DNA from: JAGQYH01 sp041393015
Lineage (GTDB): Bacteria > Bacteroidota > Bacteroidia > Chitinophagales > JADIYW01
Length of the DNA stretch: 64,000 nucleotides
Direction: 5' to 3'
Assembly: GCA_041393015.1 (NCBI GenBank)
Contig: JAWKKV010000004.1
Location: 340,880-404,879 of the forward strand
Under the pieces are notes generated by a model. That model saw only the letters and a list, made by a program, of their open reading frames with translations. It did not search any database and was not told where the DNA came from. The number at the start of each line of letters is the position of its first letter. Position 1 is the first letter of the stretch. Position numbers and translations under genes: made by a program. Of the stretch, positions 51,463 to 60,344 are shown one piece after another.

Positions 51463-52812
51463 ATGAGAAAACTACAACTTTTTCTTTTTTGGATATTAAT
51501 GTTTTTGGTCTATCAATTAACCAAGTTAGTTATTGTATTGGATCGAAAATTTAAGTTTAAGTTGAAATTCCCTAGAGATATTGATCAACTGAAGCATCAA
51601 AAAGATTGGTGCATTGAAACATTGATTGAGAATGGTGCTTTGCCTCAATTAATAGAAGTTGTTGATTTTCAGGTCAAGCAGTTAAAACAAGATGTAGTTT
51701 TTAGATCAGATACTGCATTGGTGACAATTGATTATAAGCAAGATGGTCTCAAACATCAGTTTAGATGCATTGCTAAGTTTGCACCAACACTTGGTTCTGT
51801 TGCGAGTAGAACCATTTTTAATTTACAGCAAAATCATATTAAGGAAGTCAGTTTTTACAAGCATTTGGCTGATAATATAATTGGCGACAAAGTAGCTCCC
51901 AAAGTGTATTTTAAAGAAGCAGATAAAGGCACCGGCAATATGTGTTTGTTGATGGAATACATGGAGGATTACAAGGAGTTTGATGAGATTGAAGGCTGTC
52001 CTGAAGATATTATTCCAACAGTAATTACTCATTTGGGACAAATGCACGCTTCCTTTTGGAAGGTGAAAGACAAAGAAGTTGAAGGTGTTGTAGTCATTCC
52101 TAAAATAGTATCAGATTTATTGGAATCTACCCAATGGTTTAAATGGAGTAAATCTGCGATTGGTGTTTTTAGAAAATGTTGGGAAAGAAACAATGAAGAT
52201 CAAACCGTCATTCATGGTGATGCTAGAGTAGGGAATTATTTGTTTCATAAAGAAGATCCGAAGCAGTTGGTTTTTATTGATTGGCAAGGTTGTCGGTTAT
52301 CGAAAAGCAGTGTTGACTTAGCCTATTTCATAATTTTAAGTATTCAGAAGCCTTTAAGAATAGAGCACGAAGAGAAAATGTTGAAACTGTATTATGATAC
52401 TTTGATTAGCAATGGCGTTGAAAATTATTCAGAAGCAACTTTTCGCAATGAGTACAATGATGCTTGTATAATGGTGTTAACCATGCTGGCCATGCCGGGT
52501 TTAAGTGGTGAAGGTAATTACGATACAAAGTCGGACAGTGTGATGTTTTTTGTGTTTGGGTACTATTATTGGCACGATAGATTGAAAGCTAAAATGGACG
52601 CTTTTGATTATGATTGGATGGCACAGTACTATGACCTATCAAAAGAAGAAAGTAAACGAGTAATTACAGAATTGTTGGATGCCTACAGCAGTAATTTTAT
52701 GAATATTTTTGAGTCGATGTTTGTGTCAAAAGAACAAGCGGATCACAAATTCAATGAATTACATGATAAGCTCAAAGGGCATTATAAAAGTAAGGGTGTA
52801 AGCATTAGTTAG
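51463..52812 (+). CDS. Aminoglycoside-phosphotransferase-like (APH/EcKL) kinase
   Basis: The 449-residue kinase-fold protein has the catalytic loop VIHGDARVGNYLF (H-G-D-x-x-x-x-N) and the metal loop VFIDWQGCRLSKSSVDLAYF. The N-terminal hydrophobic segment (about 4-23) suggests a membrane anchor, unusual for an APH kinase. The length and the acidic DWQG text resemble the ecdysteroid-kinase-like/DUF1679 group. Its substrate is unknown. Starts with its own upstream spacer. Confidence 0.82.
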   Translation: MRKLQLFLFWILMFLVYQLTKLVIVLDRKFKFKLKFPRDIDQLKHQKDWCIETLIENGALPQLIEVVDFQVKQLKQDVVFRSDTALVTIDYKQDGLKHQFRCIAKFAPTLGSVASRTIFNLQQNHIKEVSFYKHLADNIIGDKVAPKVYFKEADKGTGNMCLLMEYMEDYKEFDEIEGCPEDIIPTVITHLGQMHASFWKVKDKEVEGVVVIPKIVSDLLESTQWFKWSKSAIGVFRKCWERNNEDQTVIHGDARVGNYLFHKEDPKQLVFIDWQGCRLSKSSVDLAYFIILSIQKPLRIEHEEKMLKLYYDTLISNGVENYSEATFRNEYNDACIMVLTMLAMPGLSGEGNYDTKSDSVMFFVFGYYYWHDRLKAKMDAFDYDWMAQYYDLSKEESKRVITELLDAYSSNFMNIFESMFVSKEQADHKFNELHDKLKGHYKSKGVSIS

Positions 52813-53116
52813 GGATTTCTAGTGCCGACTTTGGTGATAACTTTATAATTGTTTTAAGGAGATTTTTTGACACAGATTTCTCAAATTTGTGTGATTATTT
52901 AAGCTAGTTAAAAGGCTTCCTATTTCTAAATTATAGCTATTACATTGGTTATTTTAGTATTTATTTTGAGTAGGATTACTAGGATTCTTGCCGCTTAGCG
53001 GCAAATTAATGCGTGTAATTGTAATTGCTGAAATATTTGACAGATTAAATCAAGAAGAATTTGTGAGAATTCGTAAAATTAGTGTCTGATTTTTTTCGTC
53101 TGAACATTTTAGAGTT
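52813..53116. other. 304-bp spacer with three short hairpin remnants
   Basis: Contains a partial 29-nt-type match (52824-52840), ACACAGATTT-CTC-AAATTTGTGT (52870-52892, one mismatch) and the perfect hairpin TTGCCGC-TTA-GCGGCAA (52988-53004) followed by ATTAAT. No ORF. The last hairpin plus ATTAAT recalls half of the paired-hairpin element. Confidence 0.55.
52988..53004. repeat. GC-rich hairpin TTGCCGC/GCGGCAA
   Basis: A perfect 7-bp stem with a TTA loop, directly followed by AATTAAT. It shares the loop size and nearby ATTAAT with hairpin 2 of the paired elements at 38125 and 44383 but with different stem bases. Confidence 0.5.
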
Positions 53117-54004
53117 CTACTTCAACTTTTTCCATTCAAAAGGAGCTTTAATTTGGTCGATATAATCTTCCGGAAACTCCTTGAAATCACATAAACCAAT
53201 ATGCTCAGATGCGGCTTTGTCTTTAGGATAATAAACCGTTCCAAATACAATATCCCAAAAAAGAATGTTGTTGCCATAGTTAGCATTAGCTTCTTCTAAC
53301 ACCAAAGAATGATGCCAGCGATGTAACTCTGCATTGCTGAAAATGTAGTTTAAAAATCCAAGTCTGATATCAATATTGCAATGTTGAAACAAGCCATGAA
53401 CGATAAACCAAACCGTTAAGAGCGTAAGGATTTCTTCCGGAGCGCCTAAAATTACTAAGGTAGAAATGGACAATGTAAAACTTACAGCAATATCAACAGG
53501 GTGGAAGCGTGCCGCATTCAACCAATACAATCTTTTTGGACTGTGATGAACAGAATGAAAGCGCCAAAGAAAAGGTACTTCATGAGCTAAACGATGCCAC
53601 CAATATTCTCCAAATTGAGAGACAATCATGGCCAATGCTAATTGCGGCACTAGATGCCAATTAGTAGGCCATAAATTAAAACCTATTAAGGAGGATAATT
53701 TTATTGCAACAGTGAGCAATGCCGTAACCAATAACGCTTCTAATAACTGTGGAATCAATATCATAGAAAAAGCGCCATGAAGTAAATCTGTTTTTACATC
53801 ATTATGCACTTTCAACCAGTTTTTATGCATGGGTAAAATACGTTCAAAAATAAAAACGATAAAAACGGTGACAATGGCAATAGCAGCGGTTATAATACCT
53901 GGATCAATACCAGCTTTCATACCATAAATTGCACCGGCAATAGCGGCTGTAAAAACAGTAGGAAAAAGTCCGTAACTAATAGCTTTTTTTACAGTTGTAT
54001 TCAT
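53117..54004 (-). CDS. Sterol desaturase/fatty-acid hydroxylase family protein
   Basis: The 295-residue di-iron membrane enzyme has the eight-His pattern: HRLAH (137-141), HSVHH (150-154) in WRFHSVHHSPKRLYW, a HGLFQH text, and AELHRWHHS near the end. Four to five hydrophobic segments surround them. Such enzymes hydroxylate or desaturate sterols, carotenoids, fatty acids or hopanoids; the substrate here is unknown. Normal length. Confidence 0.91.
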   Translation of the reverse strand: MNTTVKKAISYGLFPTVFTAAIAGAIYGMKAGIDPGIITAAIAIVTVFIVFIFERILPMHKNWLKVHNDVKTDLLHGAFSMILIPQLLEALLVTALLTVAIKLSSLIGFNLWPTNWHLVPQLALAMIVSQFGEYWWHRLAHEVPFLWRFHSVHHSPKRLYWLNAARFHPVDIAVSFTLSISTLVILGAPEEILTLLTVWFIVHGLFQHCNIDIRLGFLNYIFSNAELHRWHHSLVLEEANANYGNNILFWDIVFGTVYYPKDKAASEHIGLCDFKEFPEDYIDQIKAPFEWKKLK

Positions 54005-54391
54005 TTTTTTACTAAGTTTAAGAATCTGAATTTAAGGAATAAATATGAATACAGATGTCTACTTAACCCGTTGAGCATTAGTTTTGTAAGTAGTTTGTGC
54101 AGCCTATAATTCTTAATATCTAATAAAATTCACTAGCCAATATAATTTAACCACAGATACACGGATATCGCTATAATTTATTTAGAAATGCATATAGCAA
54201 TCAACTAAATTAATTATAGAAATAGAATGGCTTGCTTATAATCGATTGCGCCTTGGCGCATCCCGATTTGAACGATATTCATTTTGAGAGTGATATGCAT
54301 CAAACAAGCTACAAATAGCTGAAGATTTACAATTATAAATCTCTGCATCCGTGGTAAAATAAAATATAACTTAAATACACAAAGGGTATAC
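54005..54391. other. 387-bp spacer with a large imperfect inverted repeat
   Basis: Contains the outer inverted repeat 54146-54166/54339-54358 and, inside, the hairpin TGCGCC-TT-GGCGCA (54247-54260). No ORF is credible. Confidence 0.55.
54146..54358. repeat. Outer inverted repeat of the ACCACAGAT...ATCCGTGGT type
   Basis: TTTAACCACAGATACACGGAT (split as TTTAACCACAG and ATACACGGAT, 54146-54166) pairs with ATCTCTGCATCCGTGGTAAA (54339-54358), allowing one bulge and about four mismatches. A GC-rich hairpin lies inside. Related text ACCACAGATGCACAGAT recurs in Bacteroidota spacers. Confidence 0.5.
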
Positions 54392-54775
54392 TTAGCTAAG
54401 CTTGGAACTTAAGAATTGTTGAAATTTTTCCTCAACAAAGAAACCTTCTCGCCGGTATTGAAATATACCATTAGCCGATTTTTTAAAGCTTACTTTTTTA
54501 AGCCAAAGACCGAAAAGCCAAATAGGGCAGTAGCCTTCATAAATTAAAATGCCATCATCTACACATACGTCATATACAATGATTGCGCTTCCGTAAGCTT
54601 CTTTATAGAAAGTATCGAACCCTGGTTTTTCTTTGAGTTTAACACTAGTAAAGCCGCCATTATAGTAGCTGGCAATATAGGTTTTGCCATTTTCGAACTT
54701 AACCAATTTAAAACCATTGGCTCTAAACCATTTATGAATTTGTTGAGACGATATGTTAATGTTGAGACGTTCCAT
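54392..54775 (-). CDS. Hypothetical protein downstream-linked spacer gene
   Basis: I do not recognise this 127-residue protein. It has a mixed alpha/beta look with many aromatic residues (YIASYYNGGFTSV and YEGYCPIWLFGLWL), no signal peptide and no clear membrane helix beyond the short hydrophobic WLFGLWL run. It lies 72 bp downstream of the giant ankyrin gene on the same strand, so a shared transcript is possible. Gene call moderate. Confidence 0.6.
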   Translation of the reverse strand: MERLNINISSQQIHKWFRANGFKLVKFENGKTYIASYYNGGFTSVKLKEKPGFDTFYKEAYGSAIIVYDVCVDDGILIYEGYCPIWLFGLWLKKVSFKKSANGIFQYRREGFFVEEKFQQFLSSKLS

Positions 54776-54822
54776 GCTACTTAAAACTTAATACCATACA
54801 ATTTAAAAGGTCATCTATTTTT

Positions 54823-54847
54823 ATTAGCACATTAGCACATCAGCATA
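54823..54847. repeat. Octamer tandem repeat next to a stop codon
   Basis: ATTAGCAC is repeated twice (54823-54838) and then continues as ATCAGCAT, directly before the stop codon (54848-54850) of the giant ankyrin gene. Text of this type (ATTAGCACATTAGCAC) is common in Bacteroidota spacers. Confidence 0.5.
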
Positions 54848-57800
54848 TCACTTCACCGCTCCGGCAGCTTCTAACATTTCTTTATATGCCTTATTACTTT
54901 TTTTCAAAACAGATCGACCTTTTTTAGTTTGTGCATTTACATCGGCTCTGGCATCAATTAAGTGTTTCACAGAGGCTTCATTATTTTTCTTGTCTACGGC
55001 TAAATGTAAGGCCGTTTGTCCATCTTTATTTTTAGCTTCTAAGTCGATTTTTTGCTCAATAAAAATTTTAACTAAATTCCCTTGATCTCTGCTATCGGCT
55101 ACTCTGTGCAAATAGGTAAATCCTTTTTTGGTTACAAACTCCGTATCTCCTCCATGTTTTAAAAGCAACACGATCATGTCTTCCTGTAAATTTTTGACAG
55201 AAACATCCATTATTTCAGGTTTACTCACATCTCCTCCTGCATCGATCAATAATCGCATCACGCCAACATGTTGATATTTAGCGGCATTAAAAGTTCCATC
55301 ATCAGGATTAGCACCTTTTTCTAATAGTTTAGCCGTGATCGTTTCGTTGCCGTGATAGGCTGATGTTTTAATATAATCAGCTACTCCGGCACCTTTATCC
55401 AACAAATACACCGCTATTTCAGTGTAATTTTTAGAAATAGATGAGGCGATTCCTTCGTTGGGATCTGCACCTCTATCAACCAAAAGTTTCACCATATCGA
55501 ACCAACCATTGGTAGCCGGTAAATTAACGCCGGTGGCTTTCGCACCTTTATCTAGTAAATAAGAAACCATGGTAACGTCATTATTCGCAATGGCATAAGT
55601 TCTACCATTTTCAGCAATGGCATTCCCTTTTTCAACTAATAGTTTTACAATGGCAAGGTTTTTATTTTTGGCAGCACTGGCAATTAAGGCGGGTTGCTCT
55701 GCTTTAGCTCCGGCATCTAGTAATAAGCCTACAATTTCTACATGTTGGTTGTTTACGGAACCCGACATTCCTAAATCTGGATTAGCTTTAAATTGCAGTA
55801 ACAACTTCACCCAATCCACCTTTCCTTCTGTAGCAGCGGCGGCAATTTGAAGACTAGCATTTCCTCGCGCTTTCAACGCTAATCCGCCCATGGTAATGTT
55901 TCCTTTGGTATAAGCCTTAGATAATGCCAAGTTGGGATCCGCACTATGGTTTAAAACTAGTTTTTCAAAGAATGCAATATCATTGTTGTTGACAGCAAAA
56001 TCTAAAGCAGGCGTTCCATTGGCGCCTCTTTCTAACGCTAATTCCATCGCTTTTTTATTGTTTTTTGAAATGGCATAGCTAAGGGTTTCTGTTTTTGAGC
56101 CACCATTTTTTAAGCCTAACTCAATTATGTCGTAATTACTATAGTCAATGGCGGTGTTAATGGGACCATTATTGACCAAAGTCACTCTGTTGTTAATTAA
56201 GGTTTTGAATAAATCAGTATTGTTTTTATTGGCAGCGGCTTGGAGTGCAGTATGATCTGCTTCTCCAACTTTCAAGAGCGCATTCACCATGTTGGTATTG
56301 CCAATTTCTATGGCTTTGGTAATCATGGCTGCATCAGCATTAGCGCCTCTTTCAATAAAAAGGTTAACTAAATTTTGATCGCCTTTATTGACGGCATATT
56401 GCAATTCATTTCTACCGACTTGCACATTCGCTGCTCTCATTAAAGCCCAAATCATATCGGCATTGTCATTTTTGATGGCGGATTGCACATGGGCTAATTT
56501 GGGATAAGCCTGATTGTTGAGCAATAAGGTAGCAATGGGCATATCATTTCTGTTCACTACATTTAATAACGCATCTGAACTGGCTCTTGCTCCTGAATTC
56601 AATAGTACTTTTACAATATCTGGATTGTAATAATTTGGATGTGTAGCTAATTCTAATTGACTGGTTTTAGGATAGTTTTTGGCATAGATGAGTTCTTGAA
56701 CCATGCTATAATGGGTTTTGGAAGTGATAGCGGCTTCAATCATTCCATCGCCTCTTATTTGTCCACCTTCACCGGCTAATCTTCTGACTTCACCAATATT
56801 ATTAGAAGCCACTGCGGCCCGCATTTGATCTTGAGTTGGAACAGGGCCTCTACTACCAACTTTTCTAACGGTATAGCTGATAGAAATAGATTCGCCATCT
56901 CCATCAGAACCAGTAAAAGAATTGCTTAATGTTCCATAAGTATTCAGGTCTGCTAAACTGATGTTGGCTGAGCCTCGTAGGTCTTCTCTGTCGGCATCAA
57001 ATGTGTTCCACTCACTCATTAAGGATACAATTTGGATCCAACCACTATTGGCATTTAACTGATCGGTATTGATGATAAAATCTTTGGTTCTATTGATATT
57101 GATTGAAGCACCTTTGCTTTTTTCAACTTGATTTCTTGCAGAAACGGAATAGACATAGGGTGTTGCACCTTTATTGGCGTATAAATTATTAGACACGTTA
57201 ATAGCAACAGCACCAAAGAGATCTAGTGCAGGATAAAAGCCACCTTCGTCACCCGTAACGGTAATAGAGTTGACAGTTACTTGAATATGGGTTGAATTAG
57301 GAGGAATACCGGCAAATGTTCCATTGCTTACCGGTGGTGTATAAGTGCTGCCTTCAAAGAAGTTAGTCATTGTATTCCCAAGGTTAATAAAGGCAGTTCC
57401 AACATATTCTGCACCATCAATCAGGCCTTTTCCAAATACTTCTGCGCCTTCTACGAGTCCTTCACCTACTATAATGGCGCCATCTTCTATATATCCGCCA
57501 AGATCTTCAAAAGCTGTTTCTAATTCTTCACCAAGATCTTCAAATGCATTGGCTATTTCAGTATCCAAAGTTCCAAAGAAATCAATAACGTCATCACCAA
57601 TAGCATCTACAATTAGGTCGATAAACATGTCTTCTGAGATGTTTAACTCTACACTTACTTTTTCTATAAGATCTGAGCCAGCAATGGTCATATCAATTTC
57701 AATTTCCACTTTAGCTTTCATGGAAGTTACTTCTCCTTCAAATGAGATTTTTCGAATATTAAGGGCATCTTTCAATAAACCTTCTACTACATATGAACCG

Positions 57801-60235
57801 GCAACGGCCATTCCTTTGTCCATTTCAGAAAATGCATCCACCGTTCCGCTAGCTAAATCAATAAATGCATCTCCAAAGTCATTTCCACTTTTTTCCTGTT
57901 CTAAAACATATTTTGCGTCTTTATAGGCTTGCTGACTTTTTTTACTTTCTTCTTCTATAAATTTTATGAGTTCATCAGCCAGCATGGTTTGTAATTTGTT
58001 TTCAAAAGCCACTTTAGCATATAATCCACTTGTAGGTGTTAATTCTCCCGCTTTAATATGAGCGGTTACACCTAATGCACCATCTAAAATTTTGCCTGTC
58101 GTTTCAAACTCAAAACCACTTTTATCTACTTTTATAAACGTCTCATTAGTGATTTCTAAAACGGTTACAGAACCGCTTAACTTAAAATGTGGATCATTGG
58201 CATCTAAGCCTAAACTAACACTCGGACCTGATCTACTTCCATCTGCATGAGGACGAGCGCCTTCAATAGCAAAAAATGTAAAACCTCCTTCTTCAATAAC
58301 AAATGGATCCATTTCTCCATACGCTTTTATGCCACTTTCTCCTATAGAAAATCCTATTAAACCACTTATTCCTGCTAATTTTAATCGAGCACTATCTAAG
58401 GCAATTCCTCGAGTATAGGTTCTACCAAAAAGCTCAACATCTTTCGGTACAATTTTTAGTTTGGCGGATTCAATTCCGGTATCTAAAGCATCTCTCAATC
58501 CGCCAGATATCCCTGAGTTCTCTGTAAATGCTTCAATTAATGATAATGGTGTTAGATTCCTCACTTCTGCTATTAACATAGTTTCTGAAATATCGGCAAC
58601 ATTAACATAAGCCACTAATGAACCGCAAACATGTTTACTTTGATTACTTACTGTTCCTAATCTCAAGTTTCCTGTTAATCCTAAAGTGTTGATCCATGGA
58701 AATTTAATGCCCACGCCCCCTCTTATGCCTAAACCTCTTATACCAACGCCGGGAATATCAAATGGTTCTTTCCATTCTGCTTGAGGTTCTAGGCAACTAT
58801 TGGGTTTCTCTGCTCTTGCACCTCCTGCTGCTAATCCAGCTTCCACCTCAACGGTTTGATCGGTAGCTGATACAATTAAGCCACCATAAATTTCAACTCT
58901 ATCAGAGCCGGCTTGAAAGGAACCTGCGCCACCAATTCTAAACTCAACTTCGCTTTTTTCTAAAACTAAACCTGCATTCACATTATCAAAAGAGAAGGCG
59001 CCATCACCAAATTGCATATTCAATCCCAGTTCAGCATATAAATTAATCCCGGTAAAATCAGAAGGCATGGTACCTACCAAAGTGATGTTGGATACTTTGA
59101 GAATATCTTTGACTTCTGCCGGTAACTCAATAGAAGTAACTAAGTTTAAACCTTTTTTTACCGCATAGTTGGCGTCCTCTGCTTCCGGATCAATAAATTT
59201 AGCCGGAACAATCGATTGTCGATCGGTGAGTATAAAATATGAGCCCGACATATTCATGCCATCTAATGGCGATAGAATGGCTGCAAAATCTGAAAATTTA
59301 AAAGAGGGAGGCGGTTTTAAGGCCAAAAGTATTTTTTCACTTCCGGCTTTTCTATTGATATCAAAAATTAAACTACCTAAGCTAGATTCTCCATTAAAAT
59401 TAAGACTTTTAGCGCCAGGAAATACAGCTAACTCAACAGTTGATAATTCAATGGCTTTGAAAAGATCTGGTGTTTCATTTAAAAAGGTGGAGGCATTATT
59501 GCCAATCGTAGCATCTAAAATATTTTTAAGATTGATTTTTTCTATGGTGGCTTTAATCGCTAAATTCTCTGTATTGTTGGATAGGGCAGTAGCAAGTGTT
59601 AATGGGATATTGCCAACATTCATTGTTCCTGTAAGTGTTCCTGTTACTTCTCTAGATGCCAATGTGGGATCGGTAATCTCAAATTCAACTTCAATTTCAT
59701 TTGCGGTAAAACTGCCGGCTCCTAATAACTCCCAATTTGAGGGCGAAGCAATGATGGTAGACAACTTACTTGGGGCGTAGCCTGTTGCTCCAAACTCAAT
59801 GCCTAAAAATTGTACCCAAATTCCTACATTTAAAGGGAACCCATCCGGTAAATAGGAGGTTAGTTTTCCATCTGCTAATTGATTGATCTTGATAAAATCG
59901 ATGGTTGATTCTTCAGGGAATTCAATTTCTAAACTCTCAATTCTTTTGGAGGATGAATAACTCCCGGATAGCGATACTTCTGCTTCACCAAATAATGTAA
60001 TGGTGGCAGATAAATCTCTTCCGCCATCGTCTCTTTTTTCTGTATCTACTTCATTGAGTATAAATTGCCCAACACCAAAAATGGATTCCATTGACTTTTG
60101 TAACTCACCATTTACTTCATCTTCAAAGAAAATAGCTTTTTTTTCGGCTCGTTTTAAATTTTTAGAAGAAGCGTTAATGTTGGTTATTAAACATGGAAAT
60201 ACCAACAGAAAAAAGAACAAGTATATTTTAGACAT
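54848..60235 (-). CDS. Giant secreted protein: beta-rich N-terminal region, 11-mer amphipathic repeats, C-terminal ankyrin repeats
   Basis: The 1795-residue protein has a signal peptide (about 1-22, ending NINA). Residues about 25-740 are beta-rich with Gly-Ser runs; two stretches (LAIKATIEKINLKNILDA... and MLIAEVRNLTPLSLIEAF...) look like copies of one module. A helix lies near 745-785. Residues 891-960 show 11-residue units (DTEIANAFEDL, GEELETAFEDL, EDGAIIVGEGL, VEGAEVFGKGL, IDGAEYVGTAF), typical of amphipathic lipid-surface helices. A beta domain (about 1005-1130) follows, then about 24 ankyrin repeats from 1137 to the end, most only 26-28 residues long instead of 33. No T9SS C-terminal domain is clear. 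I know no named family. Confidence 0.78.
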   Translation of the reverse strand: MSKIYLFFFLLVFPCLITNINASSKNLKRAEKKAIFFEDEVNGELQKSMESIFGVGQFILNEVDTEKRDDGGRDLSATITLFGEAEVSLSGSYSSSKRIESLEIEFPEESTIDFIKINQLADGKLTSYLPDGFPLNVGIWVQFLGIEFGATGYAPSKLSTIIASPSNWELLGAGSFTANEIEVEFEITDPTLASREVTGTLTGTMNVGNIPLTLATALSNNTENLAIKATIEKINLKNILDATIGNNASTFLNETPDLFKAIELSTVELAVFPGAKSLNFNGESSLGSLIFDINRKAGSEKILLALKPPPSFKFSDFAAILSPLDGMNMSGSYFILTDRQSIVPAKFIDPEAEDANYAVKKGLNLVTSIELPAEVKDILKVSNITLVGTMPSDFTGINLYAELGLNMQFGDGAFSFDNVNAGLVLEKSEVEFRIGGAGSFQAGSDRVEIYGGLIVSATDQTVEVEAGLAAGGARAEKPNSCLEPQAEWKEPFDIPGVGIRGLGIRGGVGIKFPWINTLGLTGNLRLGTVSNQSKHVCGSLVAYVNVADISETMLIAEVRNLTPLSLIEAFTENSGISGGLRDALDTGIESAKLKIVPKDVELFGRTYTRGIALDSARLKLAGISGLIGFSIGESGIKAYGEMDPFVIEEGGFTFFAIEGARPHADGSRSGPSVSLGLDANDPHFKLSGSVTVLEITNETFIKVDKSGFEFETTGKILDGALGVTAHIKAGELTPTSGLYAKVAFENKLQTMLADELIKFIEEESKKSQQAYKDAKYVLEQEKSGNDFGDAFIDLASGTVDAFSEMDKGMAVAGSYVVEGLLKDALNIRKISFEGEVTSMKAKVEIEIDMTIAGSDLIEKVSVELNISEDMFIDLIVDAIGDDVIDFFGTLDTEIANAFEDLGEELETAFEDLGGYIEDGAIIVGEGLVEGAEVFGKGLIDGAEYVGTAFINLGNTMTNFFEGSTYTPPVSNGTFAGIPPNSTHIQVTVNSITVTGDEGGFYPALDLFGAVAINVSNNLYANKGATPYVYSVSARNQVEKSKGASININRTKDFIINTDQLNANSGWIQIVSLMSEWNTFDADREDLRGSANISLADLNTYGTLSNSFTGSDGDGESISISYTVRKVGSRGPVPTQDQMRAAVASNNIGEVRRLAGEGGQIRGDGMIEAAITSKTHYSMVQELIYAKNYPKTSQLELATHPNYYNPDIVKVLLNSGARASSDALLNVVNRNDMPIATLLLNNQAYPKLAHVQSAIKNDNADMIWALMRAANVQVGRNELQYAVNKGDQNLVNLFIERGANADAAMITKAIEIGNTNMVNALLKVGEADHTALQAAANKNNTDLFKTLINNRVTLVNNGPINTAIDYSNYDIIELGLKNGGSKTETLSYAISKNNKKAMELALERGANGTPALDFAVNNNDIAFFEKLVLNHSADPNLALSKAYTKGNITMGGLALKARGNASLQIAAAATEGKVDWVKLLLQFKANPDLGMSGSVNNQHVEIVGLLLDAGAKAEQPALIASAAKNKNLAIVKLLVEKGNAIAENGRTYAIANNDVTMVSYLLDKGAKATGVNLPATNGWFDMVKLLVDRGADPNEGIASSISKNYTEIAVYLLDKGAGVADYIKTSAYHGNETITAKLLEKGANPDDGTFNAAKYQHVGVMRLLIDAGGDVSKPEIMDVSVKNLQEDMIVLLLKHGGDTEFVTKKGFTYLHRVADSRDQGNLVKIFIEQKIDLEAKNKDGQTALHLAVDKKNNEASVKHLIDARADVNAQTKKGRSVLKKSNKAYKEMLEAAGAVK

Positions 60236-60344
60236 TTGCGTGTGATATGGTGGAAAGATGATCTAAAATAGTTCTTTTCTTTGTTTGAAGCTAATATTGG
60301 AGTAATTTTTAATGCGTTGAACAAGAGTTTTTTATATCTGTCTT

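Noticed and set aside
57345..57926. 193-residue plus-strand ORF
   Set aside because: Shadow frame opposite the giant ankyrin gene; Ser/Pro/Ile-rich nonsense composition.
59169..59780. 203-residue plus-strand ORF
   Set aside because: Shadow frame opposite the giant ankyrin gene.
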